64,000 nucleotides of DNA from Dicyema japonicum (GCA_011109175.1 RDEW01000004.1:1785788-1849787); one strand, 5' to 3'; shown: positions 35,087-47,036, numbered from the stretch's first letter. Notes: generated by a model not told the origin, from the sequence alone. Numbers and translations are program-made.

Positions 35087-36980
35087 GCGCATTTATTGAA
35101 GATGAAGGGTTTGACTTAATATTTCACCTAAAGGCTATCTAAATCGACTTATTGATCGAAGGGGGATACATTTACCAAGAATATTACGAAAATGACAAAT
35201 TTATGCACGTGTGCAATATTATTGAGGATTTGAAGGAGACTACCGTTGATACTACTGGTAATGCTGCACTCATTATCATAGGTTCTCGGTCGGAACATTA
35301 AATATTAGACAATTGATATCTCCCAGTTGGTGCGTTAAGTAAAATCAAATTCGGAATGTGATTTACAGTAAATGACTGACTATAGTGACTACATTCTGGT
35401 TGATGGTATGCTTGATGCTAGAATATATGAAACCGTCTGTAAAAACAGAGGGGACACCGTCTCTGAACAGATCCGATATTGGACTTTTATTTTACTGGAA
35501 TGTTGTCGGTTCATAGAAGTCGGGATAAGATTAACAAGAAGGTCAGGGATGAGACTGGGGATCTTAATTATATTGACTTATGCTGAGAAACTGCTGAGTC
35601 TACCTAACTTAGGACTCTTTTTTTGATTTCCTCTCTTTTCATTCTGTCTCTTGTTGAAGTCACTATACACCGTAAGACTGTGCGGGGGATGGCTCAGCTT
35701 GATGCCTACATTAATGGAAGACTTCATATTCAGCTCTACCATTATTGGAGTCATTGGAAAAGTGTGATGACCTGATTGAATGCTATGGAAATCTCAACAA
35801 ACGGGGGAAGGTTAGTTTTTGGAATATACCAGGCTGAAGACTTGATCAGAAGGCGATTGGAATAGATGACCCAACTTTGTCATGCTACCTTGGAAGTGCT
35901 ACCAAATGTGATTAATATTACCACAAGGTGTGGGGAGTTATCGAAGCATAAATCAACTGCTTCTCAGAGGGGACTGGCATTCCTCCATTTTTACCGTAAA
36001 CAGGTAAAATCTTCCATGATTTCCGTGGATTAAGGAATCTCTGCCGTTTTTCAGAAAGGCAGTGTAAATAAATTCCCTCTTGGTTACCTACTTGATTTAC
36101 AGTAGTACAACGTATGGTTTACCAATGGATGTGCATGTATGACTGAATTTCAAGAAGGAGCCACATGTTTTCTATCCTGTGCTAGAATATATAACGGGGT
36201 GAGCTAGTGGTTTGATTTATTAGAGTTCAAAATTGTGGTTATGTCTATATGTGTTAAGCAGTACGACAGCGAGTAGTACATGTGCGTTACCCTTAGTATG
36301 AAGAGGGCTATTCGAATGGCCACGGAGGCTGCACGGACTACGACAACATTAAAATTATGGCAGAATGTGCTTTATGTACAACCAATGTGTTATTAAGATT
36401 ACTGAGAACACTAATTACATTGCCGTGGCTGTACAGGCATATCGACGGAGGTTTAGGGATATGGAAATACTCTTTGCCTTGGCTTCCTTCGCTTGTAATA
36501 TCTAGAAGTGTCATTATTGATGAATTGATGGAGTTTTGTAAGCGTCACCAGGAGGTCACGTGGGTGTTAATGAATAGAATGGAGTTGATATGGAAGTCAG
36601 GGACTGTTGTTGTATTCTACTCTCTCGATGCTACAGAATAATTTCATTAAGATGAAGGGGGACTCTCCCGATGCTTATTTAAGTGTAAGTGATTGTTGGC
36701 AATTGTAGTTATCGGAGTATCAGAGTAACTCGTTGATTCATCAGTTGCACATTCCCAGATGGGTTCACAGTCGTATACGGTTAACTCTGTGGTTCAGAGA
36801 GTGACTGAGCTTTGGAAAGTGGGGACTGTCTTATCTGTAGACTGTAAATACTTTTCCACGACGGCTGGGGATGTTAAAGCCTTAAAAAGGTTGATAATGT
36901 CCACCAATTCAACTGTTGTTAGATTGTGTAATATATTAAATATGGGAAATGTGATGTTTTGTTTATTAATATGTGAGTGA
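35087..36980 (+). CDS. Candidate multi-exon host gene(s), unidentified
   Basis: A run of plus-strand open segments in changing frames: 35087-35257 (one TAA inside), 35385-35626 (ILVDGMLDARIYETVCKNRG...), about 35733-35810 (LPLLESLEKCDDLIECYGNL), 35867-36002 (LCHATLEVLPNVINITTRCG...), 36297-36395, 36357-36641 and 36759-36980. Possible very short introns include 35258-35281 (24 nt, GTAATG...CATAG), and 36003-36053 (51 nt, GTAAAA...TTTCAG). The density of GT-AG spacings near 25 nt recalls the proven introns of GCSH. I could not build a continuous model or recognise a family, so start, stop and number of genes are open. Decayed mobile sequence is the alternative. Confidence 0.35.
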
Positions 36981-38104
36981 TGTGATTGTCGTATTTGGCC
37001 AATTGAGTGAGTCATTAATTGAACTAACTCTTTAAACTAGTTTTTGTGAAATATATATTGCGCCTTCATTAGTTATTAACTCCACGGTTGACCTTGCTTA
37101 CAGTTCATTACCTCTGTAGAAAATTCTAGAATCCGAAAGCTCCTCTGGATGATTACGATAAACCCCCATTTTCCATCCAACTCAATGTGTAATAACATTT
37201 GCCACTGAGGAATAATGTGTGGTATTGCAATTCATTAACACTCACGTGACCTCCTGGTGACGTTAATTTGAAAGCATTGAAACGGCTGAATTGTGGCAAG
37301 GATTACTGGAAAGGTTTGTAGAGTTAATTAAGGGAAATTTTAATGAGCAATTTTTCAATAAGTTGTCAGAATACACTCTGGGGGGTCATATTTAGAGGAA
37401 GAATGTTTTGCAATAATGTTAACCTGCTTTGCACCCCTTCTCTTGGGAGTTCCAAGACTTGGTCTGATAGGGGAGTTTTGTTTATGAGGTACAAATACAT
37501 TCGGATGGCGCCACGGGGAGGTGAACATGATTGCTTCTTGCATTTACAAGACGAAAGTCGATAATTCAATGTTGATTAGCATTCATTCTCAAGCAGTTAC
37601 CTAATTATGCCGCAGATTAGCAAGTCACGATAATTCCAATAATGATTTAGCATTGACTGCATATTCATTAAAAATTGAGATTTCCTAAGTTTAAGGAAGA
37701 CAATATCACAATTATTTGAGAAAGGAAGCTCTTAGTGTACGATTCGTCAATAGTGTGGAAGATTCCTTCTGGAGAGCCGAGGACAGCTGAGACTGAGTAA
37801 TTGATAAACTATTTGAATGAATTTATCCTGAAAACCTAAAGTAAAGACAATCCCTAAGCATATAAATTGAACTTATTAGAATTGCTTATAAAAATGTTTG
37901 TTAATAAATATAAACTTCGACTGCGGTCTTGTACAAATTTGAACCAGATTAGAGCTATTTTCCTATAAGAGTAGTTAAGATGAAATACACACGACAACAG
38001 TCTTGGGCTCAACTACACACTGACTACCTGGTCGAAGGTTTTTTTCTCTGTCTTCCTTAGTTCAACTAGCATTGCGTCATGTGATATGTATCTTTCAGAA
38101 AAAG
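36981..38104. other. No gene supported
   Basis: Overlapping frames on both strands near 37343-37569 but no motif. Otherwise AT-rich. Confidence 0.45.
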
Positions 38105-38132
38105 CCCGAAGGGATCATTTGCTTTCCCCGAC
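38105..38132 (-). repeat. GGGCGCC dispersed repeat, fragment H
   Basis: GGGATCATTTGCTTTCCCC is the reverse complement of the GGGGAGAGCAAATGATCC block of the family. Only this block is recognisable. Confidence 0.35.
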
Positions 38133-38305
38133 TTTGTTGAATCATTGATTGGAGATATTCCCTCAACTTTGGATTGACTTCTCTCTGCGACTTGAATTCC
38201 TTTTCCCATAATGACGAAATTGTATCTTTCGGAATATTTGGTTATAGCCCATGACATGATAGCCGATAATTTTTACAGAATTTTTTTTTATTTTAATATT
38301 TTTTT

Positions 38306-38620
38306 TCAGAAAATAAAAATTTTTTTAACAATTAAACAAATGTCAGTTGAGGAAAGCCTGCCTGCGTGGATTGCGAACAAGTTCCCTCGGAGTATGGCTA
38401 TTCCAATCTTTTGTCTTAGCCATAACCCTTCTCGTTGATCCCTTTTCTTTCTGGCAAGCAATCCTCCGAGTTCTTGCAAGAATTCAGCTGTCATTGGACC
38501 AACGGCTCCCGATGATTCGGTCGCAACAGGAGTAAATCGGTAGCGATCCCCGAGGCAAGAATATTTTATTAATTTAAACAATAGAAGTCAGGTAGTTGCC
38601 GCCCTCATTGCGTGGCTGAA
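38306..38620 (-). pseudogene. PHD/RT-type LINE, C-terminal end
   Basis: The minus frame from 38581 reads KYSCLGDRYRFTPVATESSG, AVGPMTAEFLQELGGLLARK and DQREGLWLRQKIGIAILRGN, ending about 38340. This is the family's C-terminal block in good order (compare KYESLGDHYYFAPIAVET at 45 kb). Immediately upstream on the same strand (38620-38582) lies the GGCGGCAACTACCTGACTTC end of a second copy, so two insertions abut. Confidence 0.75.
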
Positions 38621-38754
38621 GAATTAGGATTTTTGGAAGAATCATATGTATAAATAGTTTTTTTAATTTTACTACTAAAAATGGCTGTCAGATAATTCAT
38701 AAGTACCTATCAGATAACATTATATAAAGAGACCAAAGACCACGATTAAATACA

Positions 38755-38990
38755 AAAACCCATTTTAGTGCCACACAAATCATCCTGGGAGTGACTTTTG
38801 ACAAAGGACTTACATTCACAAAACATGTTGAGCATCGGGCGACTGCGGCACTTACGATAATGAGGATACTGAAGATAAACTCAAAAACCCTCGGAAGAAA
38901 CGCTGTATTCTTTCCCCAGTCTATCGGCAATTTGTACAACTGTTGTCAATGGCCATTCCCTTTCTTTTTCCTGAAACTGTCCGCAATCCA
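38755..38990 (+). pseudogene. LINE RT thumb fragment
   Basis: The frame reads QIILGVTFDKGLTFTKHVEH, then RATAALTIMRILKINSKTLG. The I-L-G-V-T-F-D-x-x-L-T-F-x-x-H motif follows the YADD motif in Jockey/CR1-type RTs. No YADD is seen upstream. Confidence 0.55.
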
Positions 38991-39604
38991 GGAAGCTGCA
39001 AAAGAGTTATTGACAGCAACTTTATGTGCGCTCCTCTGGGGTTATTGTGTTGTCAAGTAATGACAGAAAATAATTCGAAATTATCAAATCTACGGATATT
39101 TTACGGAATTGTGTTCGTATCATGTTCCCTTGTACTTAAGACGGTTGAATTTGTTGATCGTCTAAGGAATCGGATTTCTAATGCACTTTAGATCTCCGTG
39201 ATTCTTCTGGTTATTTAAGCTTTTTTAGAAGGAATAGGCGACTTAAAATATTGTGCGATGAGCAGGAATCATACCTAATTACTTTTCCATACAGAAGTAA
39301 GATGGCATTCACGAGGAAAAGTGTTTACACGTGTGTATTCGTATTACAGAACGAAAATTTTCCAATTTCGAAATTTGGAAAACCTACTTCTATTTTTGAG
39401 AAACTAAATAAATTTACGTTGTCAGGAAAATATCAACGTTTTCAAATTAAACGACAAAGTTAATGCATTAAAAGAAATTCAAATTTTGGCTGACATCTAT
39501 TCTTTTCAAAGTAACATCGTTAGCTTTCCGGTTGTACAAGATTATCTCCATCAATCAGTGACTATATTGGATTCAGTTGAAATTAATCAGTTAATTAACA
39601 CAAA
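38991..39604. other. No gene supported
   Basis: Short plus-strand frames (to 39463) with no recognised motif. Confidence 0.4.
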
Positions 39605-39860
39605 AATCAATTAAACGTAGTCCCTGCCGACATTATCGGCGTTGCGTCTCACGATTCTCACGATTGCAAAAGAGATCAGCTGGAGAAGCCACCGGGTCTC
39701 ACGTGCGTGGTGGCTTTTAGTGTAGCTATGCGTCCAAGTTTCTTCAGGAAACCAAGAGATTTCCCACTTATTTTTCTAGTCATCTCAACAAAAATGGGTA
39801 GAAAGAGAATCGGTCATGTAGCTCTTCGTATTTCGTCTCCTTTGCCCTCATTGTGAAAAC
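39605..39860 (-). pseudogene. PHD/RT-type LINE, C-terminal end, WLLQ subtype
   Basis: On the minus strand pieces read YEELHDRFSFYPFL, GFLKKLGRIATLKATTHVRP and SFAIVRIVRRNADNVGRD, equivalent to the end of the fragment at 14860-15440 (FTFCPIVIETT, ATLKSHDARWLLQFISVAIV). Frameshifts separate the pieces. Confidence 0.55.
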
Positions 39861-40335
39861 ACTATTAAATATTATCTTGAAAATTTCGTGCACTTTCGTG
39901 CACATCAGTATATATTAAAAAGTGTTATAAAAGTTTTAGAATTTGTGGAGAAAACAATTAAGATGTTATGGTCATACATTTAGAGGGAATTGATTTATTT
40001 CAGTTATTCTTTTTTGGATCGTGATAATTTTTCTGAATATTAAAATAGTTTCATAATAGTGAAGAAAAAATGAAAATCAAATAGTTGAGAATAATCCATA
40101 TTTATAGGTTACCATTTTGTTAACAGTCGTCAACTTGATGATCCAAAGTGCTAATTCTATGTTGGGTCAAAATAACTACTCTATTCCTTATATTCACACC
40201 TCCAGTACGAGATGAGATTGGTCTTTAAACAAATTTATAAACCTAATACATTATTATTCTCTAATATACTACTTTATAGTAGGCTGGTAGTATTGCCCTG
40301 CTTTCTGAAGAGCAGGGCTGGTAGTAGGCCGTGAT
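39861..40335. other. No gene supported; short hairpin
   Basis: CCCTGCTTTCTGAAGAGCAGGG at 40297-40318 is a perfect 7-bp inverted repeat with an 8-base loop, flanked by GCTGGTAGTA on both sides. Its role is unknown. Confidence 0.4.
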
Positions 40336-40500
40336 GGACATTACCAGTATGTCTAAAAGAAGACTACCAGAGGATGGGGAAAAAATAAATTCAGTGAATG
40401 ACCTGGAAGAAATTCAAATGCTAGCAAGGAACAATAGATCCTGGAAACTGATGACAGCGAGGATTGTTGAAAGTATGCTCAAGCGAAACCCGACCTAGTC
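40336..40500 (+). pseudogene. L2-like LINE, C-terminal end
   Basis: The frame MDITSMSKRRLPEDGEKINS...VNDLEEIQMLARNNRSWKLM...TARIVESM aligns with the end of the element at 60705-61698 (SAEDLEDLRTDAQSRGRWRRLVKQIVERV, in pieces). The W-R/K-L-M/V...I-V-E tail is the family C-terminus. Confidence 0.55.
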
Positions 40501-41099
40501 AGGCAACGCGAACGAGCTATAACTAACTAGATTAGTTGTATCCCTGATAATTCTTCTTAGCCATGTCCAATTGACTGATCTTCCTAGTCATATATATCGG
40601 ACACAACCTGGAATTTGCACTTTTGGATCTTGTATGTCTCACTTCCCATACAGATGCAGAGCCGCTAGCAATCCTTGGTCGAGATATTTACCACGCTTAA
40701 ACCTTGGAATCCCAAAAAACCAAGAGATACAACACGGTTGGGACAAACCTTCTTAGCGCCAACACCATTGCGAATATCAACATCGATAATGATACCTAGT
40801 TTACAAATGATATGGCTCTTCCCTGCGCATCACACGAGACACTTTTGGATAACGACTGGATACGAATAGAATTCTGCTTCGGCACAATGTTTGCATGAAC
40901 CAACGGTGCAGATACGTGAAGACGATTGATGTTGAAGGACTTGACGCCCTCTCCTGTCAACGAAGTCCTAGAATGAAAACGAGCCACAAGACGGTAAACG
41001 AATTAATTGCGGGAGGACTCGAACCCACTTAACATCCCGTAAAACTGGAGAGGAGTCGGACTTGACACACAAACAAAAGTCATGATGCCTTAACTCTTA
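40501..41099. other. No gene identified
   Basis: Open frames on both strands near 40571-40987 without recognised motif; GC content is LINE-like. Confidence 0.35.
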
Positions 41100-42110
41100 A
41101 AAAATATGCGACTATAGATGGGGGACAGTTCGTTTTAGGACCAAAATCGTTTTCTTTCTACCATCAGCAAAAAGGAGACAGTCGAGAAGAGTTGATGATC
41201 GAAACCGTATTTTCTTAGAAATCGTAAGATAGAGGAATCACAAGATCTGTTTATTATTGTTATAAGCAACAACATAGAATCATTAGCTATAATTCCATTC
41301 ATGCCACGTTTGTACGATCTGAGAAATCCTCTCCTCCGCAGACTACTGAAGTCTTCATCGTCCTTAGTGTCCTGTTTACTGGTCTCAAATCTCCATTAAA
41401 GTCTTCGGGAAAAGTAATGGACGGTCTCTGAACTTTTTCCCAGATGTTTCAAAAAATTTCCATGATGATGTTTGCTAGCGTGTCTCGTTCCATTCTTAAA
41501 ATGTGACCAAACAGTTTCATGATGAGGGTGCTCAGAGGTCCAGAGGAGCATCTTTTGTATAATTCTTCACTCCTTACACACATTGGCCACTTTAATCCCA
41601 AGAGAGACCGAAGTTGATTCCTATGAAAGGAGTATACGTAAGGATCGGTTTCCCGAAAGCCTCAATTTCCAATACGCACTCGCAACACTGTTTGATGGGA
41701 GTATTCGTATTAAGATTACTGAGTCCTGAACATTACTGCACTTCAATGAGTTTTTCTCGACGGACGGTGTGGAAAGCTCTGGTTAGAACAACTCCAAGAT
41801 AATCCTTGAACTTTGGAATCTTTGCTGAATAGCCCAATGCCACCTCTGGTACCATACTACATCAGCTGTTGATCTCCCAGTCCTGATCCCACTCTGGCTT
41901 TGAGCAAAGTATCCGTCCATTGGTTCTTGGATCAGATTAAGTACGAACAGGGCAAAGGGTGTTTTTGAAAGATAAGAAGATTCAAGTTTTCACAGATCCG
42001 GTGGGTTTATTTCCTTTAAGGACTTGTATTAATACCCCTTTTCAACCTCTGAAAAGTCTTTGTTGGCTATCATTTCATTCAGCCATCTTGTAGGTCTCTT
42101 CAAGTTAACT
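41100..42110 (-). pseudogene. L2-like LINE, internally deleted
   Basis: Minus strand, in order: LIQEPMDGYFAQSQSGIRTG, RSTADVVWYQRWHWAIQQRF, DYLGVVLTRAFHTVRREKLI, equivalent to ILGVDMSSAFDTVNRKTLLD at 60.9 kb, then directly LRSLLGLKWPMCVRSEELYK and MKLFGHILRMERDTLANIIM, equivalent to LRNLMGLGWPKN...WRLFGHVLGIDINAPANII. The region holding the YADD motif is missing, as in the 60.7-kb copy, though the join differs. In the remaining Asp motif the D of AFDTV is H. Dead copy. Confidence 0.7.
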
Positions 42111-42519
42111 GGGCCCAAATTTTAACAGTTTTGAGGATATGTTGTTCTGATCCAAGAGAGCGATCAAATTTGAGCTTCTTTATCGCTATGGAGACCTCCT
42201 TCGGTAAGATGATTCGTTCGAGTTTGGTGTCTTGGCGTAAAGCTGCTTACTAATTTATAACACTTCGGAGTTCAGTAAATTGTTTTAATTAATCCAAAAA
42301 AATTCAAATTTTAATTGAATTTTGCACGTTGTGGTCGTTGTGGTGCCAAGAAGAAAGAAAAAAAAGAAGAGAAAAAGAAAGGAAAATCAGAAAAGAAAAT
42401 TGCAGAAAACTAATCAGGCTAAGTCTGACTCTGCTCACTGCCCTGCTATGGATCAAGCTAGACTCAAAGAATTAATACTTTTACCTGCGAGGTCATCGAT
42501 GTACTCAAACGGGTAGAGA
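42111..42519. other. Purine-rich tract; no gene supported
   Basis: An A/G-rich run at 42347-42412 encodes only lysine- and arginine-rich codons and lies just upstream of a LINE C-terminus. It could be a LINE linker or a 3' tail. Confidence 0.4.
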
Positions 42520-42794
42520 CTGACATTTCGCTAGAAGGAAGAATCGTAAAACACAGATTGGCGTTCTTTGGGCATGTTGTCCGCTCTGATTCACTGGAAA
42601 GAACCATTATGCTGAGCAATATTACTGGGAAGAGAAGACCTGGCCGACCGAGGACTCGGTGGCTATCCACGGTGGAAGACATCACGGGAATGCCTATATC
42701 AAGGCTACTCCAAATTGCAACGGATCGGGGAGAGTGGAGGAAACTCGTTCATGAGATCTCCAAGGGTCGGACACGACTTAATTGGACAACATAA
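42520..42794 (+). pseudogene. LINE C-terminal domain, RPGRPRTRW type
   Basis: The frame reads HRLAFFGHVVRSDSLERTIM, GKRRPGRPRTRWLSTVEDIT, ATDRGEWRKLVHEISKGRTR and a stop. F-G-H-V-x-R...R-G-R-P-x-x-R-W...D-R-x-x-W-R-x-L is the C-terminal pattern of L2/CR1-related LINEs. It differs from the 61-kb element. It abuts the PHD finger of the next element, whose frame overlaps it. Confidence 0.65.
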
Positions 42795-45393
42795 CATAAC
42801 CTGCGAGGTCAAAAGAGCTGTGCGAGTCTTGCGGATATCGAGGAAATACGGTTTGAATTGTACATCTTGCAGGAGATATTTCCACCTCGGGTGTGTCCGA
42901 ATGTCGAAATTGGCTGTGAGATCTCTTTACAAATGGGACTGTGCAGACTGTATGGATTCCGACTCCGCTCGGTGCAGCCATCCGACTGAATTCAGTAATC
43001 CCTCTTACTTTTATTTTGGACAAATCGAACCATTTTTGTTACGCCTATCGGAGAGTCGGAAAGGTAGACTGATTCCACTGAGAATACCAAAGGCCGCTCG
43101 AATTCCCACCGCTGAATACCTCACGTCATTAATTGATAAAGCCATAAGCACTAGCGACTAGGCCTCTTGGATGCGTCTACTGAATTTTGCACCTATGACC
43201 ATTGGAATTTTTGCCTCAGAGAAAGCTCGCAACGGATCACTGGCCTCAAAAATCAAGAAGAATACTTCTAAAGGACTTAACCTCTGAAGCTACTGCTGAA
43301 GCCGGCCGTGCCCTGTTAACGTTTATCACCTTGCTGCTCACTCGAATAGTTAATGGTGATATTCCAAAATTTGCTAGAGATCTTCATTTTTGTGGATGTC
43401 TATTGGCATTCCGAAAAGGAGCTGGAGATGTCCGCCCAATTGCGATTGGTACATACTTTCGAAAGCTTCTGCTAAAATCGCTGCCCGGAGAGTCTCCCAC
43501 AATGTCGCTGAAGAGCTGTTTACGATTCAACTTGGGGTGGGAGTGACCTGCGGTTGCGAGGCAGCAGTACACGCCGCGAGGAGTTACTTCAACAATAAAT
43601 TAGAAATTATTAAGTTCTTCAACACGCTGAGGAGACTGTAATTTGGAAACCTGTTGGAAGAGAGCTCCAGAGATTGGCCGATTTGTACACTTATCGTATG
43701 GGACGGACTCAGCCTTAGTTTACGGAAGCGATATCGTTTATTTACGCACAGGCGTTCAGCAGGGAGACCCTCTAGGGCCTTTGCTTTTTGCAATGATAAT
43801 TGACACAATGACACGAAGCATAAACTGTGAACTCAACCTGTTGTACTTGGACGACGCCACAATAGCTGACCCATGGGAGAACGTATATCATGATATTTCT
43901 TCAACCATTCCAGCTCTAAACGAATTGGGTTTAAGTGCCAACGTTATGAAATCGGAACTGATCAATATTTCTTGCTCATCTCCAAATTTTTCTACTGCCT
44001 GCCAGAATTCAGATCCCTACTTCCAGGTTTCAGCATATCTTCCTTGGACAAGGTACACTTCTTGGGTACCCTCTCGGAAACGACGAGCTAGTAAAATGCC
44101 TTACCAGTAAGAATAATGAAGTTGAAGCTTTTACAATGAGAGTATCATCTTTGGATCCACATGTGTCTTTCTTGCTCAAAAAATCTATTTCCGTGTCGAA
44201 GATGATGTACATTTTGAGATGTTCACCATGTTTTGAACACCGGAATGCACTATTGTCGGCTGATGGGACTCTGAGACGATCGGAGGAGTCAATACAGAAT
44301 GTCAAATTCGATGATCTGGGTTGGACTATGTGCAAACAACCTGCGAGAAATGGGGGCATTGGGTTGAGATCCCCCTTGAAGCCGCCCTGCCTGCCTACTT
44401 TTCATCCCTTGCTAGCTGCAGTCGCTTGGCCCAAGCAGTCCTACGTAACGCAACCGGACATACCTTGAACTTGGAGCTTGACAGAGTTTGCAAGTTGTGG
44501 GGTGAGTTGGACTTGGAATTCCCGTCGAACTTAGCTTGCCAGAAGAGTTGGGAGTCAATGCATGTATGAGCACTCTGGAGGCCGCGAAGAAAAGCGCCAA
44601 CCAACACCGACTAGCAAGCATTAAGTCGGCCACACATCGCGGAAATGGGTCTGGCTCGAGGCCTACCTTGCCCACATCTGGGGACCCTCCTTGACGAAAA
44701 CAGCTTGAGGATCGGGGTGGCATTGCGCCTAGGACTGGATATATGCCCGAGACACAAATGCCGTTGCGGCGGGGACGTTGATATGAAAGGATTACATCCA
44801 CTCTCTTGCCGACGGAGTGCTGGTCGAGACCCGCGCCACGCAACCATTAATTACATCATTTTTCGAGCCCTCAAGGCTGTGGGATTTCCGGCCCAATTGG
44901 AACCATTGGGCTTAGACAGAGGCGACAGGAAGAAGCCGGATGGAATGACGTTATTCCCATACTCCCACAGAAAATCACTCGTCTGGGACGTAGCGAGTGT
45001 GGACACTTTCTCAGGAGCCAGATTGCTGACGGCGACGCACTCTCCTGGAGACGCAGCCGACCAGGCTGAGGTCAAAAAGATCAATAAGTACGAATCCCTC
45101 GGAGACCATTACTATTTCGCCCCCATCGCTGTGGAGACGCATTCTCCTGGAGACGCAGCCGACCAGGCTGAGGTCAAGAAGATCAATAAGTACGAATCCC
45201 TCGGAGACCATTACTATTTCGCCCCCATTGCTGTGGAGACAACTGGAACTGTAGGCGCGAAGACGGAGGCCTTTCTCCACAAAATTGGAAGCAAACTTGC
45301 CTCAAAAAGGTGCGAGCCACGGGAAGGACTCTGGTTGAGGCAGAGGCTCAAAATGGCGATTATCAGAGGTAACGCCTTCGCCATTATTGCCTA
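42795..45393 (+). pseudogene. PHD/RT-type LINE, longest copy
   Basis: Domains in order: a PHD-like finger (42795-42960: YGLNCTSCRRYFHLGCVRMS, CADC); RT from 43202 with GDVRPIAIGTYFRKLLLK, VTCGCEAAVHAARSY, TGVQQGDPLGPLLFAM and YLDDATI (YxDD catalytic motif, about 43841-43861); LLSADGTLRRSEESIQNVKF and GGIGLRSPL (44200-44380); a putative zinc motif CRCGGDVDMKGLHPLSCRRS (44756-44815); KPDGMTLFPYSHRKSLVWDV; and GLWLRQRLKMAIIRGNAFAI to the stop at 45391-45393. The last 249 codons are open, but at least four or five frameshifts break the rest, so it cannot make a protein. The first catalytic Asp region (FNTLRR) lacks the usual A-F-D form. The C-terminal part carries a 102-bp duplication. I cannot assign a named clade; related sequences with this C-terminus are common in invertebrates. 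Confidence 0.85.
45038..45241 (+). repeat. 102-bp in-frame tandem duplication in LINE
   Basis: The segment encoding HSPGDAADQAEVKKINKYES and LGDHYYFAPIAVET (34 codons) occurs at 45038-45139 and again at 45140-45241 with only a few synonymous differences (CAC/CAT, AAA/AAG, ATC/ATT). It keeps the frame. Unequal crossing-over or replication slippage after insertion would explain it. Confidence 0.9.
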
Positions 45394-45423
45394 ATTTTCA
45401 TTATTTAAAAGAATTAAATTAAC

Positions 45424-45600
45424 TATGTGATCCCAGACCGACAAGGGAGAGGACGAGTCCGCCGGGGTCGAGAATCCTGAACACCTTTTCTTATCGGAAA
45501 TGGCATCGGCTCAAAATTTCTGTATGATCGTAGATGTTTTGATAGTGCATTGAATAGAGGGCAGCTCAGTTAACTTTCTGCAAATATTTAGGATCTATAT
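45424..45600 (+). repeat. Dispersed repeat shared with 18480-18700
   Basis: ATGTGATCCCAGACCGACAA, GACGAGTCCGCCGGGGTCGA, AATCCTGAACACC, GAATAGAGGGCAGCTCAGTT match the reverse complement at 18.5-18.7 kb. It starts 30 bp after the LINE stop codon, so it could be part of that LINE's 3' flank, but the 18-kb copy is not joined to a LINE in the same orientation. Confidence 0.6.
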
Positions 45601-46676
45601 GACCGACTAACTCCGAATTCGACTAACTCCAAAGACTTTCCCCATGATGATCTACCAGGAATGAGATCTTAAGAGTGTGTGGGGTTTCAGAATTTGTAAA
45701 AAGTGCTCACATAGTTACAATTAAACCAAACGGTACCTCCAGGTAGAAGTATTTTTACATTTCGTTAATGAAATGACAAAAAGATTCACACCTTTTTCCT
45801 TATCCAATGACTAAAGAGCTGACTGTTTGTAACTCTCCCACTCTTCTTCAAATCTGGAGATATTGAAGAAAATCCGAATCCATCCACTTTTGTGCTAAGT
45901 TTAAAACAGTAGAGCATCGCGGATGTCTATTTGATAAAGTTTCTCATTAGAACTGATAAGCGTTCCCAAGCGTGAACAATTTTATTATTATTATTGAACA
46001 AGAAAACCACCGTCATATCCAAAATAAACAAAATTAAGGTGATCCCAGCCTCCCTCAACAGTCTTCAATTTCTCATCTGTGAACAATTTCATCACCCTTC
46101 TTTGAAGAAAAGCAGGAAAACGCTACCGCGGTTTAGCTTTAATTCCTGTGAGACGAAAGTTATAAAGGAGAGGCAACCATGTAGGTAGCAAACATGAAGT
46201 TGTACAGTATAAATATGCAGTAATATGCAGTAATACATGAAGTTGTACAGTCTAAATATGCAGCGTTTAAGAAATGCTGTTGAAAATGTAAACAAATTTC
46301 TATAATAAATTTTGAAAATAAAAAATGATTATTTTTAAAATTACTTAAACTTTCAAATGTATCAATTCTTCTTACCTCAAGGTTAAAAACACGTTCCTCG
46401 AATTACCACTTTCAAATGAACTTTAAGCGGCCAATTCTTTGGTATTTCACACGCTCATTTAGTAGAACTCCTCCACTCCCATATATTTTCTTTCTTTGGC
46501 AGCTACCGCATGTTTCTTCTGAAAAAGGTACTTCATTTGATCGAATCAAGAATTAACTGGTAAAACACATGTCAGAAAGTCTGACGGAATTTGAAATTCA
46601 GTCGACTGAGTCATATTCGTGTATTAACAAGTGACTACATATGTGAGATTAAGTCACCCTCAGTGATAGTTCCATA
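45601..46676. other. No gene; short tandem repeat at 46186-46264
   Basis: ACATGAAGTTGTACAGTATA...AATATGCAGTAAT is followed by ACATGAAGTTGTACAGTCTAAATATGCAG, an imperfect duplication with a period of about 43 bp. Nothing else is recognised. Confidence 0.5.
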
Positions 46677-47036
46677 ATGGCTGAATTTGTCTACAATGGC
46701 ATTCCATTGACACCGACTGAGGAGTTAAGGATCCTAAAGGCTATATTATTGATGTCCTCGATTCCTCTCATTGTATTCCTTAATGAGCAGCTGTGGGCGT
46801 GTTTTTCAGTGCTTTCGATTTTCGATGAATGTGATAATATAGTCAATTTACTGGAGAATATGATAAACGTCGTTGGGTAAGACTGTGTGATGTTCTCAAT
46901 CCTCACTGATGTCTGTGTAAGGCTGAGTTTTATGGGGGATGTACTAGTTGGACGAAAAGGACTATTAACTGTCAGTTTTGATGAATTTGGGGAGGTTAGT
47001 GCACGTGGTTGTAAGGGGAAGATTTCCGCTAAGTAA
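46677..47036 (+). CDS. Candidate small host gene, unidentified
   Basis: An ATG at 46677 opens 67 codons (MAEFVYNGIPLTPTEELRIL...) ending NVVG at a good donor. Removing 46877-46921 (45 nt, GTAAGA...GTAAG) joins it in frame to LSFMGDVLVGRKGLLTVSFD, then EFGE and a stop at 47034-47036, about 100 residues. An optional 27-nt intron at 46995-47021 keeps the frame. The sequence has hydrophobic stretches and an even codon mix. No family recognised. A partial exon of a longer gene is equally possible. Confidence 0.35.

Noticed and set aside
41030-41100. CRISPR arrays, rRNA genes or bacterial operons anywhere in the window
   Set aside because: No regularly spaced direct repeats with unique spacers, no rRNA-like conserved blocks and no prokaryotic gene arrangement are present.
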